A stretch of DNA of 64,000 bases. It comes from Halocynthiibacter sp. SDUM655004. GTDB lineage: Bacteria > Pseudomonadota > Alphaproteobacteria > Rhodobacterales > Rhodobacteraceae. Both the position numbers and the translations under genes were made by a program. Where the stretch lies: assembly GCF_026015885.1 (NCBI RefSeq), contig NZ_JAPDUG010000001.1, positions 310,001-374,000 of the forward strand, in the 5' to 3' direction. This document shows, piece after piece, positions 25,470 through 34,989 of the stretch. Position 1 is the first letter of the stretch; each line of letters opens with the position of its first letter. The notes below the pieces were generated by a model that worked only from the letters and a program-made list of their open reading frames with translations, was not told where the DNA came from and searched no databases.

Positions 25470-27286
25470 CGCCCCGCTCTAATCCGGTAGCTCCGGTGGT
25501 TATTTGTTTGTCGCGCTCCGGAGAGCCTGTGGCCCATCGTGTTGCGAAGAGCCTTGGCGCGAAACTGCATGGCCGCGAGGGCCGCGTTGATGTTGCCGAT
25601 GCGTTTTTCGCCAATGCCTTGGACCACGTGCGCACTTTATTTGCGGCGGGAACGCCCGTTGTGGGTGTTTGTGCGAGCGGCATATTGATCCGCGCAGTTG
25701 CGCCGCTTTTGGCGGATAAAACGGTAGAGCCGCCTGTTGTTTCAGTGGCTGATGATGGTTCTGTTGTCGTGCCGCTTTTAGGGGGGCACCGAGGCGCGAA
25801 CCGGCTGGCCAAGGAGATTGCAGAAGCGCTCGAAAGCAAAGCGGCGGTAACAACCGCTGGCGATGTTGCGCTTGGCGTCGCGCTTGATGCGCCGCCTGCG
25901 GGATATCGGCTTGCGAACCCTGAAGCGGCAAAGCCCGTAATGGCCGCGCTTTTGGCTGGTGGCGGAGCACGGCTCGAAGGCGAGGCGTTGTTTGACCTTG
26001 AGCATGACGCAAACGGGGATGTTGCGCTTGTTGTCACTGAGGCACCTGTAAAAGGCGACGACGCGCAACTTGTTTATCATCCGCAACGTTTCACACTTGG
26101 TGTCGGGTGCGCGCGGAACGCTGACCCTGAAGAGCTATGGGAGTTGGTGCAAAAAACACTGGCCGATGCTGGGATTGCTGAGGGCGCGATTGCCTCTGTG
26201 AACTCGATTGACCTTAAGGGCGACGAGCCTGCTATGAACGAGGTTGCAAAACGGCTTGGCGTGCCGTTGCGATTGTTCACAGCCGAGGAGTTGGAGGCCG
26301 AAGCCTCGCGCCTTGCGACCCCCTCGGACGTGGTTTTTGCCGAGGTCGGCTGCCACGGTGTAAGCGAAGGTGCCGCACTGGCTGCGGCGGGCGAAGATTC
26401 CATACTGACCGTTCCAAAACAAAAGACAGCAAACGCCACTTGCGCCATTGCGCGGACCGGCGAAGTTATCACCGAACAAAAAGGGCGCTCGCGCGGGCGG
26501 CTCTCGATTGTCGGCATAGGTCCAGGCCAGCATTCATGGCGTACACCAGAGGCGAGCCAGTTGATTGCGGAGGCCGAGGAACTCGTTGGTTATGGCCTTT
26601 ATATTGATCTGCTGGGCCCGCTGGCGCACGGAAAAACGCGCTCTGACTTTCCGCTTGGCGGTGAAGAGGACCGCTGCCGCTATGCGCTAGAGCAAGCGGC
26701 GAAAGGCAAGAACGTCGCGCTTGTATGTTCGGGTGACGCGGGTATTTACGCGATGGGCGCTCTTGTGTTTGAGCTTCTGGATCGTGGCCCTGATGAGATG
26801 GGCGTTTCGGGTGCCGCACATCGGGTCGATGTGATTTCAACGCCGGGTGTTTCAGCGTTGCAAGGGGCTGCGGCACGCGCGGGCGCGCCTCTGGGGCATG
26901 ACTTCTGTGCCATCTCGCTTTCCGATCTTCTGACGCCACGCGAGGACATTGTGAAGCGCCTTCATGCTGCGGCGGAAGGGGACTTCGTGATCGCATTCTA
27001 CAACCCCGTTTCTATGCGTCGCCGCACGCTTTTGGCCGAGGCGCGGGATATTTTGTTGAAACACCGCCCTGCCGATACCCCTGTGATGCTTGCCAGTTCG
27101 CTTGGCCGTCCGGAGGAGCACGTGCGGTATCGCAAACTCTCCGAGCTTGAGGTGGATGAGGTCGATATGCTGACCGTTGTTTTGGTCGGCTCAAGCCACT
27201 CGAAACTCGCCCAGCTTGGTGAAGGGCCGCGCATGTACACGCCGCGTGGATATGCCCGCAAAATTGATGGCGACTTGGCAAGCTGA
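25460..27286 (+). CDS. cobJ: Fusion of CbiG-like protein and precorrin-3B C17-methyltransferase CobJ
   Basis: A 608-residue two-part protein. The first 345 or so residues form a CbiG/CobE-type region with an N-terminal subdomain (GVCASGILIRAVAPLL, LLGGHRGAN) and a C-terminal subdomain (GVGCARNADPEELWEL). From about residue 350 a tetrapyrrole methylase follows (GRLSIVGIGPGQHSW, ALVCSGDAGIYAMG, STPGVSALQGAAARAG), the CobJ/CbiH part that contracts the ring after C-17 methylation. I start at the ATG at 25460, overlapping cobI by ten bases. The CbiG half is linked to the anaerobic-type lactone opening, or may act as CobE-like carrier. Confidence 0.92.
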   Translation: MALTPRSNPVAPVVICLSRSGEPVAHRVAKSLGAKLHGREGRVDVADAFFANALDHVRTLFAAGTPVVGVCASGILIRAVAPLLADKTVEPPVVSVADDGSVVVPLLGGHRGANRLAKEIAEALESKAAVTTAGDVALGVALDAPPAGYRLANPEAAKPVMAALLAGGGARLEGEALFDLEHDANGDVALVVTEAPVKGDDAQLVYHPQRFTLGVGCARNADPEELWELVQKTLADAGIAEGAIASVNSIDLKGDEPAMNEVAKRLGVPLRLFTAEELEAEASRLATPSDVVFAEVGCHGVSEGAALAAAGEDSILTVPKQKTANATCAIARTGEVITEQKGRSRGRLSIVGIGPGQHSWRTPEASQLIAEAEELVGYGLYIDLLGPLAHGKTRSDFPLGGEEDRCRYALEQAAKGKNVALVCSGDAGIYAMGALVFELLDRGPDEMGVSGAAHRVDVISTPGVSALQGAAARAGAPLGHDFCAISLSDLLTPREDIVKRLHAAAEGDFVIAFYNPVSMRRRTLLAEARDILLKHRPADTPVMLASSLGRPEEHVRYRKLSELEVDEVDMLTVVLVGSSHSKLAQLGEGPRMYTPRGYARKIDGDLAS

Positions 27287-27319
27287 CGCGTCCCAACCAA
27301 TGAAGATTGAGAGAGCAAT

Positions 27320-28111
27320 ATGACCGTATTTTTTGTTGGTGCCGGACCGGGCGATCCAGAACTCCTGACGCTGAAGGCCGCTCGGATTATCGGGGAATGT
27401 CCGGTGTGTCTTTATGCAGGAAGCCTTGTGCCGCCGGAGGTTGTTGCTTGTGCCCCTGAAGGTGCCAAAGTGATGGATACCGCGCCGATGACGCTGGATG
27501 AAACTCATGCAGAAATATTGGCGGCGCATAAACGTGGCGAGGACATTGCGCGGGTACATTCAGGCGATCCGTCTCTCTATGGAGCAATCGCCGAGCAAAT
27601 CAGACGCTTGCGCGAAGACGAGATTGACTATCAAGTCGTGCCCGGTGTTCCGGCCTATGCCGCAGCGGCAGCGGCATTGGGGCAGGAGTTGACCATCCCA
27701 GAGGTGGCGCAATCCATTGTTCTCACGCGCATGTCTATGCAAAGCACATCCATGCCTGAAGGTGAGACACTTGAGAATTTCGCCCGCACGGGTGCGACCT
27801 TGGCGATCCACCTTGCTGTGCGGAATATGCGCGAGATCGAGCGTGTTCTGACGCCGTATTATGGCGCTGATTGCCCTGTTGTGGTGGCCTATCGGGTTGG
27901 GTGGCAGGACGAGCTATTTCTGCGTGGAACCTTGGCAGATATTCGCAAGAAAGTCCGCGCCGAGAAGATTACACGCACGGCACTCATCCTAGTTGGTCCT
28001 GCGCTTGGTGGCGTGCGAGACTTCAAGGATTCCGCGTTGTACGACCCCGACAAACCCCATGTTTTACGGCCTGTTGCGGGCGTTGATCTTGTTGAAGATC
28101 ACAACACATAA
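27320..28111 (+). CDS. cobM: Precorrin-4 C11-methyltransferase
   Basis: A 263-residue CobM/CbiF methylase, which methylates C-11. Characteristic are FVGAGPGDPELLTLKAARII at the start, CLYAGSLVPPEVV, RVHSGDPSLYGAIAEQ and the terminal ILVGPAL. It is the last cob gene of the forward operon, separated by 33 bases from cobJ and preceded by GAGAGAG. The following 111 bases have no clear terminator. Confidence 0.96.
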   Translation: MTVFFVGAGPGDPELLTLKAARIIGECPVCLYAGSLVPPEVVACAPEGAKVMDTAPMTLDETHAEILAAHKRGEDIARVHSGDPSLYGAIAEQIRRLREDEIDYQVVPGVPAYAAAAAALGQELTIPEVAQSIVLTRMSMQSTSMPEGETLENFARTGATLAIHLAVRNMREIERVLTPYYGADCPVVVAYRVGWQDELFLRGTLADIRKKVRAEKITRTALILVGPALGGVRDFKDSALYDPDKPHVLRPVAGVDLVEDHNT

Positions 28112-28222
28112 GCGCAACACATAGCGCAAAAACGCCTGTCACATAACGTTAACTTGACCGAAACCCCTCCGGTGTCATGCTAGAGTAGGATGCTGCTCGC
28201 GCATTGCGATTCTGGAGGGAAC

Positions 28223-28570
28223 ATGTCTGATTTTTTGCCCAAAGAGGTCCGTGAAGGCTTGGAACAAGCCCGCATGGCCGACCTCAAAAAGAAGAGCCGT
28301 CTGCGTGTGCAAACTGGTGAGCGGAGCGTGCCGATCTTGCGATTCTGGGAAAGCGGATTTGCGATTGAAGCGGAAAATGCGCCGAATATCCGTGGCCTTG
28401 TCGATGTATTCGATGGCGCACGGCATCTCTATCAATGCTTGATCGTTGCGTCGGAAACGCAGGACAGCGAGATTGTGTTTGATTTCAAAAGAGCGACCGC
28501 CGCTATGAAGGAAGCCGCTCTTGATTTCGCGCCACCAGACGATGCGCCGGTTGCCCTGATCGGGCGTTAA
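28223..28570 (+). CDS. Small conserved hypothetical protein, PilZ-like
   Basis: A 115-residue protein, ATG at 28223 preceded by GGAGGG. The middle is beta-rich and begins with a basic SRLRVQ stretch after a short helical N-terminus, vaguely like a PilZ barrel but without a full RxxxR/DxSxxG signature. There is no signal peptide. It is probably its own transcription unit after cobM. It abuts convergent patB with no intervening base. Function unknown. Confidence 0.55.
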   Translation: MSDFLPKEVREGLEQARMADLKKKSRLRVQTGERSVPILRFWESGFAIEAENAPNIRGLVDVFDGARHLYQCLIVASETQDSEIVFDFKRATAAMKEAALDFAPPDDAPVALIGR

Positions 28571-29740
28571 CTACTGCAAATCTGAGAAAGCATTTTGAAG
28601 GCGCTCAACCGCGTCTTCAATCCGCGACGCAGGAAGGCCTAGGTTGAAGCGCACATGATGTTCGCCGCCTTTCCCGAAAACATGGCCAGGGGTAGCAGCG
28701 ATCTTGGCATCTTGCGTTATGCGCTTTTTGACTTCAGCAGCACTCATACCGGTATCGGAAAAATCCACCCATGCAAGATAGGTGCCTTCGAGGTGCATCG
28801 GTTTGGCGCCCGGGATTTTTGCCACACCCTCTTCAAATATTTTGCGGTTTTCCCCTAGATATTTACAAAGCGCGTCTACCCATTTGCCGCCCTCTTCATT
28901 GTAGAGGGCTTGTGTGAGTTTTACGCCGAAAACATTCGGTGAAAGACCGAGGGACTTCTTTCGAGTAAAGAATTTGGTGCGGATATCTTCGTCGGGAATG
29001 ATGACATGCCCGCAGTTCGCTCCAGCGACATTGAACGTTTTTGACGGTGCATTAAGCGTAATCAGCCGTGGCAGGGCGCCTTCGATCAAAGCGGTTGGGA
29101 CATGTTTATACCCGTCATATACGAGGTCTTGGTGGATTTCGTCGGAGATAAGCAGTTGGTCGTGCCGCTTGGCAAAGGCCACAACTTCGCTCAGTTCCTC
29201 CTTGGTCCAGACGCGTCCCGCAGGGTTATGCGGAGAGCAGAGGATCAGCATTTTCTCCTTGCCCGTCATTTGAGCGTCATAGGCTTCGAAATCCATGACG
29301 TATTTATCGCCATCGCGAACCAGCGGGCACTCAACCACCGTTCTGCCTTGTGCTTTGATAACTTTTGCAAACGCGTGGTACACGGGTGTGAATAGCACTA
29401 CGCCGTCGTCTTTTTCAGTAAATGTATCAAGCGCGATCGCCACCGCATTAACAAGGCCACTGGTGGTCAAAAGCCACTCTGGCTCGATTTTCCAGCCATG
29501 GCGGTTTTCCATCCACCAGCACACTGCGTCTTTGTAAGGCTTGGTGGCATCAGAATAGCCCAAAATCCCGTGATCTACTAATTTCTGCATCGCATCGAGC
29601 GCAACTTGCGGTACGCGGAAATCAGTGTCTGCGACCCACATGGCGAGACCATCGTCCGGCGACACATCGAACAAGGACTCCATTTGGTCCCATTTGTCAG
29701 AACCAGTGCCGCGGCGGTCGATAATTTCGTCAAAATTCAT
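28571..29740 (-). CDS. patB: MalY/PatB-type aminotransferase (putative cystathionine beta-lyase)
   Basis: A 389-residue fold-type I PLP enzyme. The start ATG at 29740, with GAGG upstream, begins MNFDEIIDRRGTGSDKWD, the usual PatB N-terminus; the open frame continuing upstream is antisense to def and was rejected. The PLP lysine is in NAPSKTFNVAG. The family includes C-S beta-lyases and aminotransferases; substrate choice (cystathionine, cysteine conjugates) is not readable. It is divergent from the def operon. Confidence 0.9.
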   Translation of the reverse strand: MNFDEIIDRRGTGSDKWDQMESLFDVSPDDGLAMWVADTDFRVPQVALDAMQKLVDHGILGYSDATKPYKDAVCWWMENRHGWKIEPEWLLTTSGLVNAVAIALDTFTEKDDGVVLFTPVYHAFAKVIKAQGRTVVECPLVRDGDKYVMDFEAYDAQMTGKEKMLILCSPHNPAGRVWTKEELSEVVAFAKRHDQLLISDEIHQDLVYDGYKHVPTALIEGALPRLITLNAPSKTFNVAGANCGHVIIPDEDIRTKFFTRKKSLGLSPNVFGVKLTQALYNEEGGKWVDALCKYLGENRKIFEEGVAKIPGAKPMHLEGTYLAWVDFSDTGMSAAEVKKRITQDAKIAATPGHVFGKGGEHHVRFNLGLPASRIEDAVERLQNAFSDLQ

Positions 29741-29830
29741 GATGAGGGTCCTCTGGATGTGCAACGACGGCAAGCTATCAAAATCAAAAGCGCGTGCAAC
29801 AAGATTGCAACGACGCTGGAGTTGGCCTAC

Positions 29831-30361
29831 ATGACGCCTATGAGTATTCGACCGATCCTGATCCACCCCGACCCGCGCCTGAAAAAGGTTGCTGATGCTG
29901 TCGAGACTGTCACGCCTGAGCTGAAAGGCTTGGCTGAAGACATGCTCGAAACCATGTATGACGCGCCCGGCATTGGCCTTGCTGCGCCGCAAATCGGCAT
30001 TCTGAAGCGGCTGATTGTGCTTGATTGCGTGAAAGAAGAAGACGCCAAGCCCGAGCCAATGGTGATGTTCAACCCAGAGGTTGTCTGGGAGAGTGAGGCG
30101 CTCAATACATATGAAGAGGGCTGTCTTTCGATCCCCGATCAGTATGGAGAGGTCGAGCGTCCGGCGGAAGTTGGCGTGAAGTGGATCGATATTGAAGGCG
30201 AGGCTCGCGAGGCAAAGTTTGATGCACTCTGGGCGACTTGTGTTCAACACGAAATCGACCACCTGAACGGCAAACTGTTTATTGACTATCTCAAGCCGCT
30301 GCGCCGCCAAATGATTACCCGCAAGATGCAAAAGCTCAAACGAGAGCGAGCCCGCGCATGA
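29831..30361 (+). CDS. def: Peptide deformylase
   Basis: A 176-residue deformylase with all three motifs intact: GIGLAAPQIG (47-56), EGCLSIP with metal ligand Cys98, and QHEIDH with His140, catalytic Glu141 and His144. It removes the formyl group from nascent proteins. The ATG at 29831 has GGAG nine bases upstream; an ATG nine bases later is an alternative. It is followed with ATGA overlap by a degenerate paralogue, then fmt, so formylation and deformylation are in one operon. Confidence 0.95.
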   Translation: MTPMSIRPILIHPDPRLKKVADAVETVTPELKGLAEDMLETMYDAPGIGLAAPQIGILKRLIVLDCVKEEDAKPEPMVMFNPEVVWESEALNTYEEGCLSIPDQYGEVERPAEVGVKWIDIEGEAREAKFDALWATCVQHEIDHLNGKLFIDYLKPLRRQMITRKMQKLKRERARA

Positions 30362-30855
30362 CGGTTCGTCCGTTCGTTCCGTGGCCGGACAAGCGTCTGC
30401 GCACACCTGCCGAAGTGGTGAGCGAGATCACTGATGAGGTCCGTGCCATCTGGGCGGATATGGTTGAAACCATGGATGCGATGCCGGGGTATGGTCTTGC
30501 GGCGGTTCAGATCGGCGTGATGCAGCGCCTTGCGGTTGTGGATTGTAGCGAGGAGCGCGGTAAGGCAGTTTTGCTCGCCAATCCAGAAGTTCTTCATGCC
30601 AGTGCCAAGCTGCGCGAACATCAGGAAGCCAGTCCTAACCTTCCCGGCGTGTCGGCGGTCGTTTCGCGCCCGCGTGCGGTGACAGTTCGGTTTCTGAATG
30701 AGAATGGCGAGATGGAAGAGCGCGATTTTGTCGGGCTTTGGGCGACTTCGGTTCAGCATCAGATCGACCACCTGAACGGCAAGATGTATTTCGATAATCT
30801 ATCCAAGATGAAGCGCGATATGCTTGTGCGCAAAGCGCGGAAGTTGCGCAGCTAA
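30358..30855 (+). CDS. Degenerate peptide deformylase-like protein
   Basis: A 165-residue deformylase paralogue. Motif 1 is kept as GYGLAAVQIG (44-53). In motif 2 the EGCLS is replaced by an EASPN segment, so the metal-ligand Cys is Ser (about residue 92). In motif 3 QHEIDH reads QHQIDH, so the catalytic Glu is Gln135, while His134 and His138 remain. It is therefore probably not a classical deformylase; a regulator or peptide-binding role is possible. It overlaps def by four bases and precedes fmt by nine. Confidence 0.88.
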   Translation: MTVRPFVPWPDKRLRTPAEVVSEITDEVRAIWADMVETMDAMPGYGLAAVQIGVMQRLAVVDCSEERGKAVLLANPEVLHASAKLREHQEASPNLPGVSAVVSRPRAVTVRFLNENGEMEERDFVGLWATSVQHQIDHLNGKMYFDNLSKMKRDMLVRKARKLRS

Positions 30856-30864
30856 GGAGGCGTT

Positions 30865-31764
30865 ATGCGCGTTGTTTTCATGGGAACGCCGGAGTTTTCG
30901 GTACCTGTTCTGGATGCGCTGGTTGATGCAGGTCATGAGATCGCTGCCGTCTACTGCCAGCCGCCACGGCCAGCAGGGCGCGGCAAGAAAGACCGCCCCA
31001 GCCCCGTTCATAGACGCGCAGAGGCGCTGGGCTTGCAAGTCCGTCACCCTGTTTCACTAAAGTCTGCAGAGGCGGTCGCGGAATTTGCGGCGCTTAATGC
31101 GGATATTGCTGTTGTCGTTGCTTATGGTTTGATCCTTCCGCAAGCGATTCTGGACGCGCCAAAACACGGATGTCTGAACATTCATGCGTCACTGCTTCCG
31201 CGTTGGCGGGGAGCGGCACCGATCCATCGCGCGATTATGGCGGGGGACAAGGCAACAGGCATTTGCATCATGCAGATGGATGCGGGGCTTGATACCGGAG
31301 ATGTCTTGCTGCGCGAAGAATGTGAGATTGGGGAAGAGGAAACAACTGCTCAACTTCACGATCGCCTCTCAGAGCGGGGTGCAAAGCTGATCGTCGAGGC
31401 GCTTGCGCGATACTCTGAGTTAACGCCGGAGCCGCAACCCGAAGAAGGCGTGACCTACGCCAGCAAAATCGACAAAGCAGAAGCGCAAGTCGATTGGTCA
31501 GAACCTGCTGAAATTGTAGATCGAAAGATCCGCGGACTTTCGCCTTTTCCCGGTGCGTGGTGCGTGGTTGGTGAGGAGCGCCTGAAACTGCTGCAATCGC
31601 GTCTGTGTGAGGGCAGCGGAGAGGCTGGCGAGGTTCTTGGTGAGATGCGTATTGCGTGTGGGTCTGGTGCCATTGAAATCACGAAGGCGCAGCGGCAAGG
31701 CAAAAAGCCAATGACGGCCGAAGAAATCCTGCGTGGATTTACCCTCCCGGAAAAATTGACCTAA
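30865..31764 (+). CDS. fmt: Methionyl-tRNA formyltransferase
   Basis: A 299-residue formyltransferase that uses 10-formyltetrahydrofolate to formylate initiator Met-tRNA. The N-terminal motif is [17 protein letters not shown]; the catalytic region is [20 protein letters not shown] with the later [12 protein letters not shown]-terminal tRNA-binding domain follows. Strong AAGGAGG lies seven bases from the ATG. Third gene of the def operon. Confidence 0.96.
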   Translation: MRVVFMGTPEFSVPVLDALVDAGHEIAAVYCQPPRPAGRGKKDRPSPVHRRAEALGLQVRHPVSLKSAEAVAEFAALNADIAVVVAYGLILPQAILDAPKHGCLNIHASLLPRWRGAAPIHRAIMAGDKATGICIMQMDAGLDTGDVLLREECEIGEEETTAQLHDRLSERGAKLIVEALARYSELTPEPQPEEGVTYASKIDKAEAQVDWSEPAEIVDRKIRGLSPFPGAWCVVGEERLKLLQSRLCEGSGEAGEVLGEMRIACGSGAIEITKAQRQGKKPMTAEEILRGFTLPEKLT

Positions 31765-31833
31765 GGCGTTTCGGGGGAGAAACTCCGTCCTTTTCCCCTT
31801 CCCCTCATTCACAGTCCAAGCCATAGTGACCGC

Positions 31834-32082
31834 ATGGTTATTTATCTTATCATTATTGGGGCTGCTGCCGGATTTATCGCGACGCGGCTCATGAAAGTCG
31901 AAGCCAATATCGTGATTACGATGGCGATCGGGATTGGCGGAGCGCTCATTGGCGGGCTGCTCCTGCGGGTTCTGCTATCGGTTCTGGGCATTGGGGCCGG
32001 CTTGGTTGGCGCAATTCTTGGCGCAGTGCTGCTGATCTGGCTATATCAGACCTATATTCAGAAAAACGGCCCGCGCTTCTAG
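31834..32082 (+). CDS. Small GlsB/YeaQ-like integral membrane protein
   Basis: An 82-residue protein that is almost entirely hydrophobic, with Gly-rich transmembrane segments ([44 protein letters not shown]). This matches the GlsB/YeaQ/YmgE family of small stress-associated membrane proteins. It lies 69 bases after fmt. Its stop shares a CTAG with convergent rnhA. Biological role not known. Confidence 0.75.
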   Translation: MVIYLIIIGAAAGFIATRLMKVEANIVITMAIGIGGALIGGLLLRVLLSVLGIGAGLVGAILGAVLLIWLYQTYIQKNGPRF

Positions 32083-32546
32083 GCTTCAGGTTTCGGCTTT
32101 TTGAACGGTTCCATGCCTTCGCGCGCCAGCTCGTCTGCCCGCTCATTCTCCGGATGCCCAGCGTGCCCCTTGACCCATTCCCAAGTGACGTCATGGCGTC
32201 GGTTGGCCTCGTCGAGCCGCTTCCAAAGGTCTTCGTTCTTAACCGGTTTCTTCTGGGCGTTCTTCCAGCCGTTCTTCTTCCAGCCGTGAATCCATTTGGT
32301 CAGCCCGTCTTTGACATAGGTGCTGTCGGTCACGATGGTGATTTTTGTTTTTCGGTCTAGAATTTCCAGCGCACTGATCGCTGCCATCAGTTCCATACGG
32401 TTGTTGGTCGTGTCTTCGGCGCCGCCGCACATCGGGCGCTCTTTGAGAACCGTTTCGCCATCGCGCGCGATCAATAAAACCCCCCATCCCCCAGGGCCGG
32501 GATTTCCGGAACAGGCTCCGTCGGTATAGGCAATAAATTCAGGCAT
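32079..32546 (-). CDS. rnhA: Ribonuclease HI
   Basis: A 155-residue RNase HI that degrades the RNA strand of RNA:DNA hybrids. The catalytic carboxylates are seen in the N-terminal [14 protein letters not shown], the middle RMELMAAI, the VTDSTYV strand and the terminal NERADELA. Its start overlaps the stop of the upstream methyltransferase by eight bases; ispH-methyltransferase-rnhA form one minus-strand operon. Confidence 0.96.
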   Translation of the reverse strand: MPEFIAYTDGACSGNPGPGGWGVLLIARDGETVLKERPMCGGAEDTTNNRMELMAAISALEILDRKTKITIVTDSTYVKDGLTKWIHGWKKNGWKNAQKKPVKNEDLWKRLDEANRRHDVTWEWVKGHAGHPENERADELAREGMEPFKKPKPEA

Positions 32547-33132
32547 AGGCGCGTATCATGATCCAAGGGGCGACTGTGCCATCAAGGCCTTTATCAGCGC
32601 CGGTGGCGAAATGGTTTGGGCGAAATCCGGCAGCTTTGAGCAAATCTACAAGCTCTTCCTTGCTGTAGTAAGCATAGAAGCGTCCAATCTTGTCACGCTG
32701 CTCACCTGTTCCGGTTTTCATCGAAATATGGAAGATACCGCCCGCTTTGATTGCGGTTTTGATCGCAGCGAGGTGGCGCGGAAGCTCGGCTTTTGGGGCG
32801 TGCAGAAGACTGAAGCTGGCCCAGATACCGTCATAGAGGTCGACCTTATCCAAGTCATCAAAGCTGCCAAGCGTTACATCGATATTGTAAGATTTCTTGG
32901 CCAGATCGACCATGGATTGCGAAGCATCCATTGCGTCCACAACTAGGCCGGCGTCGCGCATCGCCGCAGCTGTCCGCGCCGGGCCGCAGCCGAAATCAAG
33001 CACGCGGCCACCTTTAGGGACAAGCGCGATGAATTCATTTAGCGCGTGATAAGGGGCGTTTGGCGCGGCGAGTTTTGTATAGTCTCTTGCGCGCTCGTTG
33101 TAGGCGCTGACTGTCTCTGGATCGATACTCAT
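32539..33132 (-). CDS. Class I SAM-dependent methyltransferase
   Basis: A 197-residue methyltransferase with the SAM-binding motif [19 protein letters not shown] near residue 40 and [17 protein letters not shown] for the ribose-contacting strand. The substrate is unknown. It overlaps ispH by one base upstream and rnhA by eight bases downstream, so it is translated as part of that operon. Confidence 0.88.
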   Translation of the reverse strand: MSIDPETVSAYNERARDYTKLAAPNAPYHALNEFIALVPKGGRVLDFGCGPARTAAAMRDAGLVVDAMDASQSMVDLAKKSYNIDVTLGSFDDLDKVDLYDGIWASFSLLHAPKAELPRHLAAIKTAIKAGGIFHISMKTGTGEQRDKIGRFYAYYSKEELVDLLKAAGFRPNHFATGADKGLDGTVAPWIMIRAYA

Positions 33133-34079
33133 TATGCCGTCCGAAGAACGCGGGGAACCTTGAACTCGACGTTTTCCTCGGCCGTTTCGATTGTCTCGAC
33201 GGTCACGTCATACCGATCTTGAAAGGCGCCGATGACCTCATCCACCAGCACTTCTGGCGCGCTGGCTCCAGCAGTCAGCCCAATGGATTTAACCCCTTCG
33301 AGCGCACGCCAATCTATATCGGTGGCGCGCTGAACGAGCTGCGAATAACCACATCCCGCAGCCTTGGCGACCTCGACAAGCCTCTTCGAGTTCGAGCTGT
33401 TTGGTGCGCCGATCACGAGGATTGCGTCTGATTTCGGGGCCATCGCCTTGACCGCTTCTTGACGGTTGGTCGTGGCATAGCAGATGTCTTCTTTATGCGG
33501 TGCCTTGATCGCTGGGAAACGCTCTTTGAGGGCTTCGACGATCAGCGCCGTGTCATCAATAGAGAGTGTGGTCTGCGTGATATAGGCGAGCTTGTTTTCG
33601 TCGCGCACGTTAAGCGTGGCAACATCTTCGGGCGTTTCAACAAGCAAGACTTCGCCCTCGGGCAATTGCCCCATGGTGCCGACGGTTTCAGGGTGCCCCT
33701 TATGGCCGATCATAACCATTTGAAGTCCGTTTTCCGCGTGGCGTTCGGCTTCGATGTGAACCTTGCTCACGAGCGGGCAGGTCGCATCGACAAAAAGCAT
33801 CTCGCGGGCTTCAGCAGCGGCAGGAACGGATTTGGCCACGCCATGGGCCGAGAAGATCACGGGACGATCATCTGGGCATTCCGCCAGCGTTTCGACGAAA
33901 ACAGCGCCTTTTGCCCGTAAGCCGTCAACGACATATTTGTTGTGAACAATCTCGTGGCGCATATAGACAGGCGCGCCCCATTTTTCGAGCGCCATTTCTA
34001 CGATCTTTATGGCGCGCACAACGCCCGCGCAGAATCCGCGCGGCGCAGCAAGGTAGAGTGTGAGGGGCGGGTGAGACAT
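33132..34079 (-). CDS. ispH: 4-hydroxy-3-methylbut-2-enyl diphosphate reductase
   Basis: A 315-residue [4Fe-4S] enzyme catalysing the last MEP-pathway step. The three cluster cysteines are in PRGFCAGV (Cys17), VDATCPLV and [10 protein letters not shown], all present. The catalytic Glu region and [11 protein letters not shown] are also visible. First gene of the ispH-methyltransferase-rnhA operon; the 235-base region upstream contains its promoter and two hairpins belonging to the preceding NYN gene. Confidence 0.96.
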   Translation of the reverse strand: MSHPPLTLYLAAPRGFCAGVVRAIKIVEMALEKWGAPVYMRHEIVHNKYVVDGLRAKGAVFVETLAECPDDRPVIFSAHGVAKSVPAAAEAREMLFVDATCPLVSKVHIEAERHAENGLQMVMIGHKGHPETVGTMGQLPEGEVLLVETPEDVATLNVRDENKLAYITQTTLSIDDTALIVEALKERFPAIKAPHKEDICYATTNRQEAVKAMAPKSDAILVIGAPNSSNSKRLVEVAKAAGCGYSQLVQRATDIDWRALEGVKSIGLTAGASAPEVLVDEVIGAFQDRYDVTVETIETAEENVEFKVPRVLRTA

Positions 34080-34238
34080 AGGGACCTCTTTTTCGCGTGC
34101 CTAAAGCATCCAGCCAAATACTTGAATTACTTTTTCGCGGCCGTGCACTTTGCTCAAACGCGAAACGTGAATTTGGATGCCCCGAGTTTTGGTCGGACGC
34201 TGTAAGAGGTAAGACTTTGACAGAGGACGGTAAAGCCC

Positions 34239-34273
34239 CTTGCCCGCACAAGTGGCGTTTTTGTGCGGGCAAG
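34239..34273. terminator. Long perfect hairpin between ispH and the NYN gene
   Basis: A perfect 13-bp stem, CTTGCCCGCACAA (34239-34251) with TTGTGCGGGCAAG (34261-34273), and a nine-base loop. It lies downstream of the minus-strand NYN gene. Neither side carries a good T-run, so its terminator strength is uncertain. The CTTGCCCGC arm also occurs in the dapA terminator. Confidence 0.55.
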
Positions 34274-34286
34274 TTCGGCGTAGGTG

Positions 34287-34304
34287 GAGGCCCCAAGAGG
34301 CCTC
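34287..34304. terminator. Short GC hairpin after the NYN gene
   Basis: A 6-bp stem, GAGGCC (34287-34292) with GGCCTC (34299-34304), loop CCAAGA, eleven bases after the NYN stop. Together with the longer hairpin at 34239-34273 it probably ends the transcript. No T-run. Confidence 0.4.
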
Positions 34305-34314
34305 GTCACATTAA

Positions 34315-34893
34315 TTAGTCGTCGTCGACAGTGGCGAGCATCGGGTCAACGCCGCCAACATCTTCGCGCGGTGGGCGACCAACAACATCTTTTAACTCTT
34401 CGAGTTCGATGAAGTTGTCGGCCTGACGGCGCAGTTCATCAGAAATCATCGGCGGCTGGCTTCGGATGGTGGAAACAACCGATACCCGAACACCTTGGCG
34501 CTGTAGACTCTCGATCAGCGGGCGGAAGTCTCCGTCACCGGAAAAGAGCACGATGTGGTCAACATGCGGCGCAAGCTCCATAGCATCGACAGCAAGTTCG
34601 ATGTCCATGTTGCCCTTTACCTTACGGCGACCCATTGAATCTGTGTACTCCTTGGCTGGCTTGGTCACCATGGAGAAACCGTTGTAGTGGAGCCAGTCTA
34701 CGAGCGGGCGGATCGGGGAATAATCGTCGTTCTCCAGAAGCGCGGTGTAGTAGAACGCGCGAAGGAGCTTTCCGCGGCGCATGAATTCCTGACGGAGTAG
34801 TTTGTAATCGATGTCGAACCCAAGTGACTTTGCTGCTGCATAAAGGTTTGAACCATCGATAAAGAGCGCGAGGCGCTCGTCACGATAAAACAT
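34315..34893 (-). CDS. NYN-domain (LabA/DUF88) putative ribonuclease
   Basis: A 192-residue NYN/PIN-like protein. Acidic active-site candidates lie in LFIDGSNLY (Asp13 or so), the GNMDIELAVDA segment and FSGDGDFRPLI. The family is LabA-like/DUF88, several members of which are Mg-dependent RNases. An acidic C-terminus follows. It is divergent from folK across a 96-base region. RNA target unknown. Confidence 0.88.
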   Translation of the reverse strand: MFYRDERLALFIDGSNLYAAAKSLGFDIDYKLLRQEFMRRGKLLRAFYYTALLENDDYSPIRPLVDWLHYNGFSMVTKPAKEYTDSMGRRKVKGNMDIELAVDAMELAPHVDHIVLFSGDGDFRPLIESLQRQGVRVSVVSTIRSQPPMISDELRRQADNFIELEELKDVVGRPPREDVGGVDPMLATVDDD

Positions 34894-34989
34894 AATATGT
34901 CCTTCCTAAAACTTCGCACCCGTTTCCGTGAGTGAGTGAGTGGGGTAATGATAGATACGAAGATAATCTAAATTTAGGGATATTCGTGG

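Noticed and set aside
29741-30406. Long minus-strand open frame extending patB upstream by about 220 codons
   Set aside because: It is antisense to the intact def gene, while the internal ATG at 29740 has a ribosome-binding site and the correct PatB N-terminus.
34928-34943. GTGA tandem repeat (four units) between the NYN gene and folK
   Set aside because: Too short to be a meaningful satellite or regulatory array; noted only as a possible slippage site.
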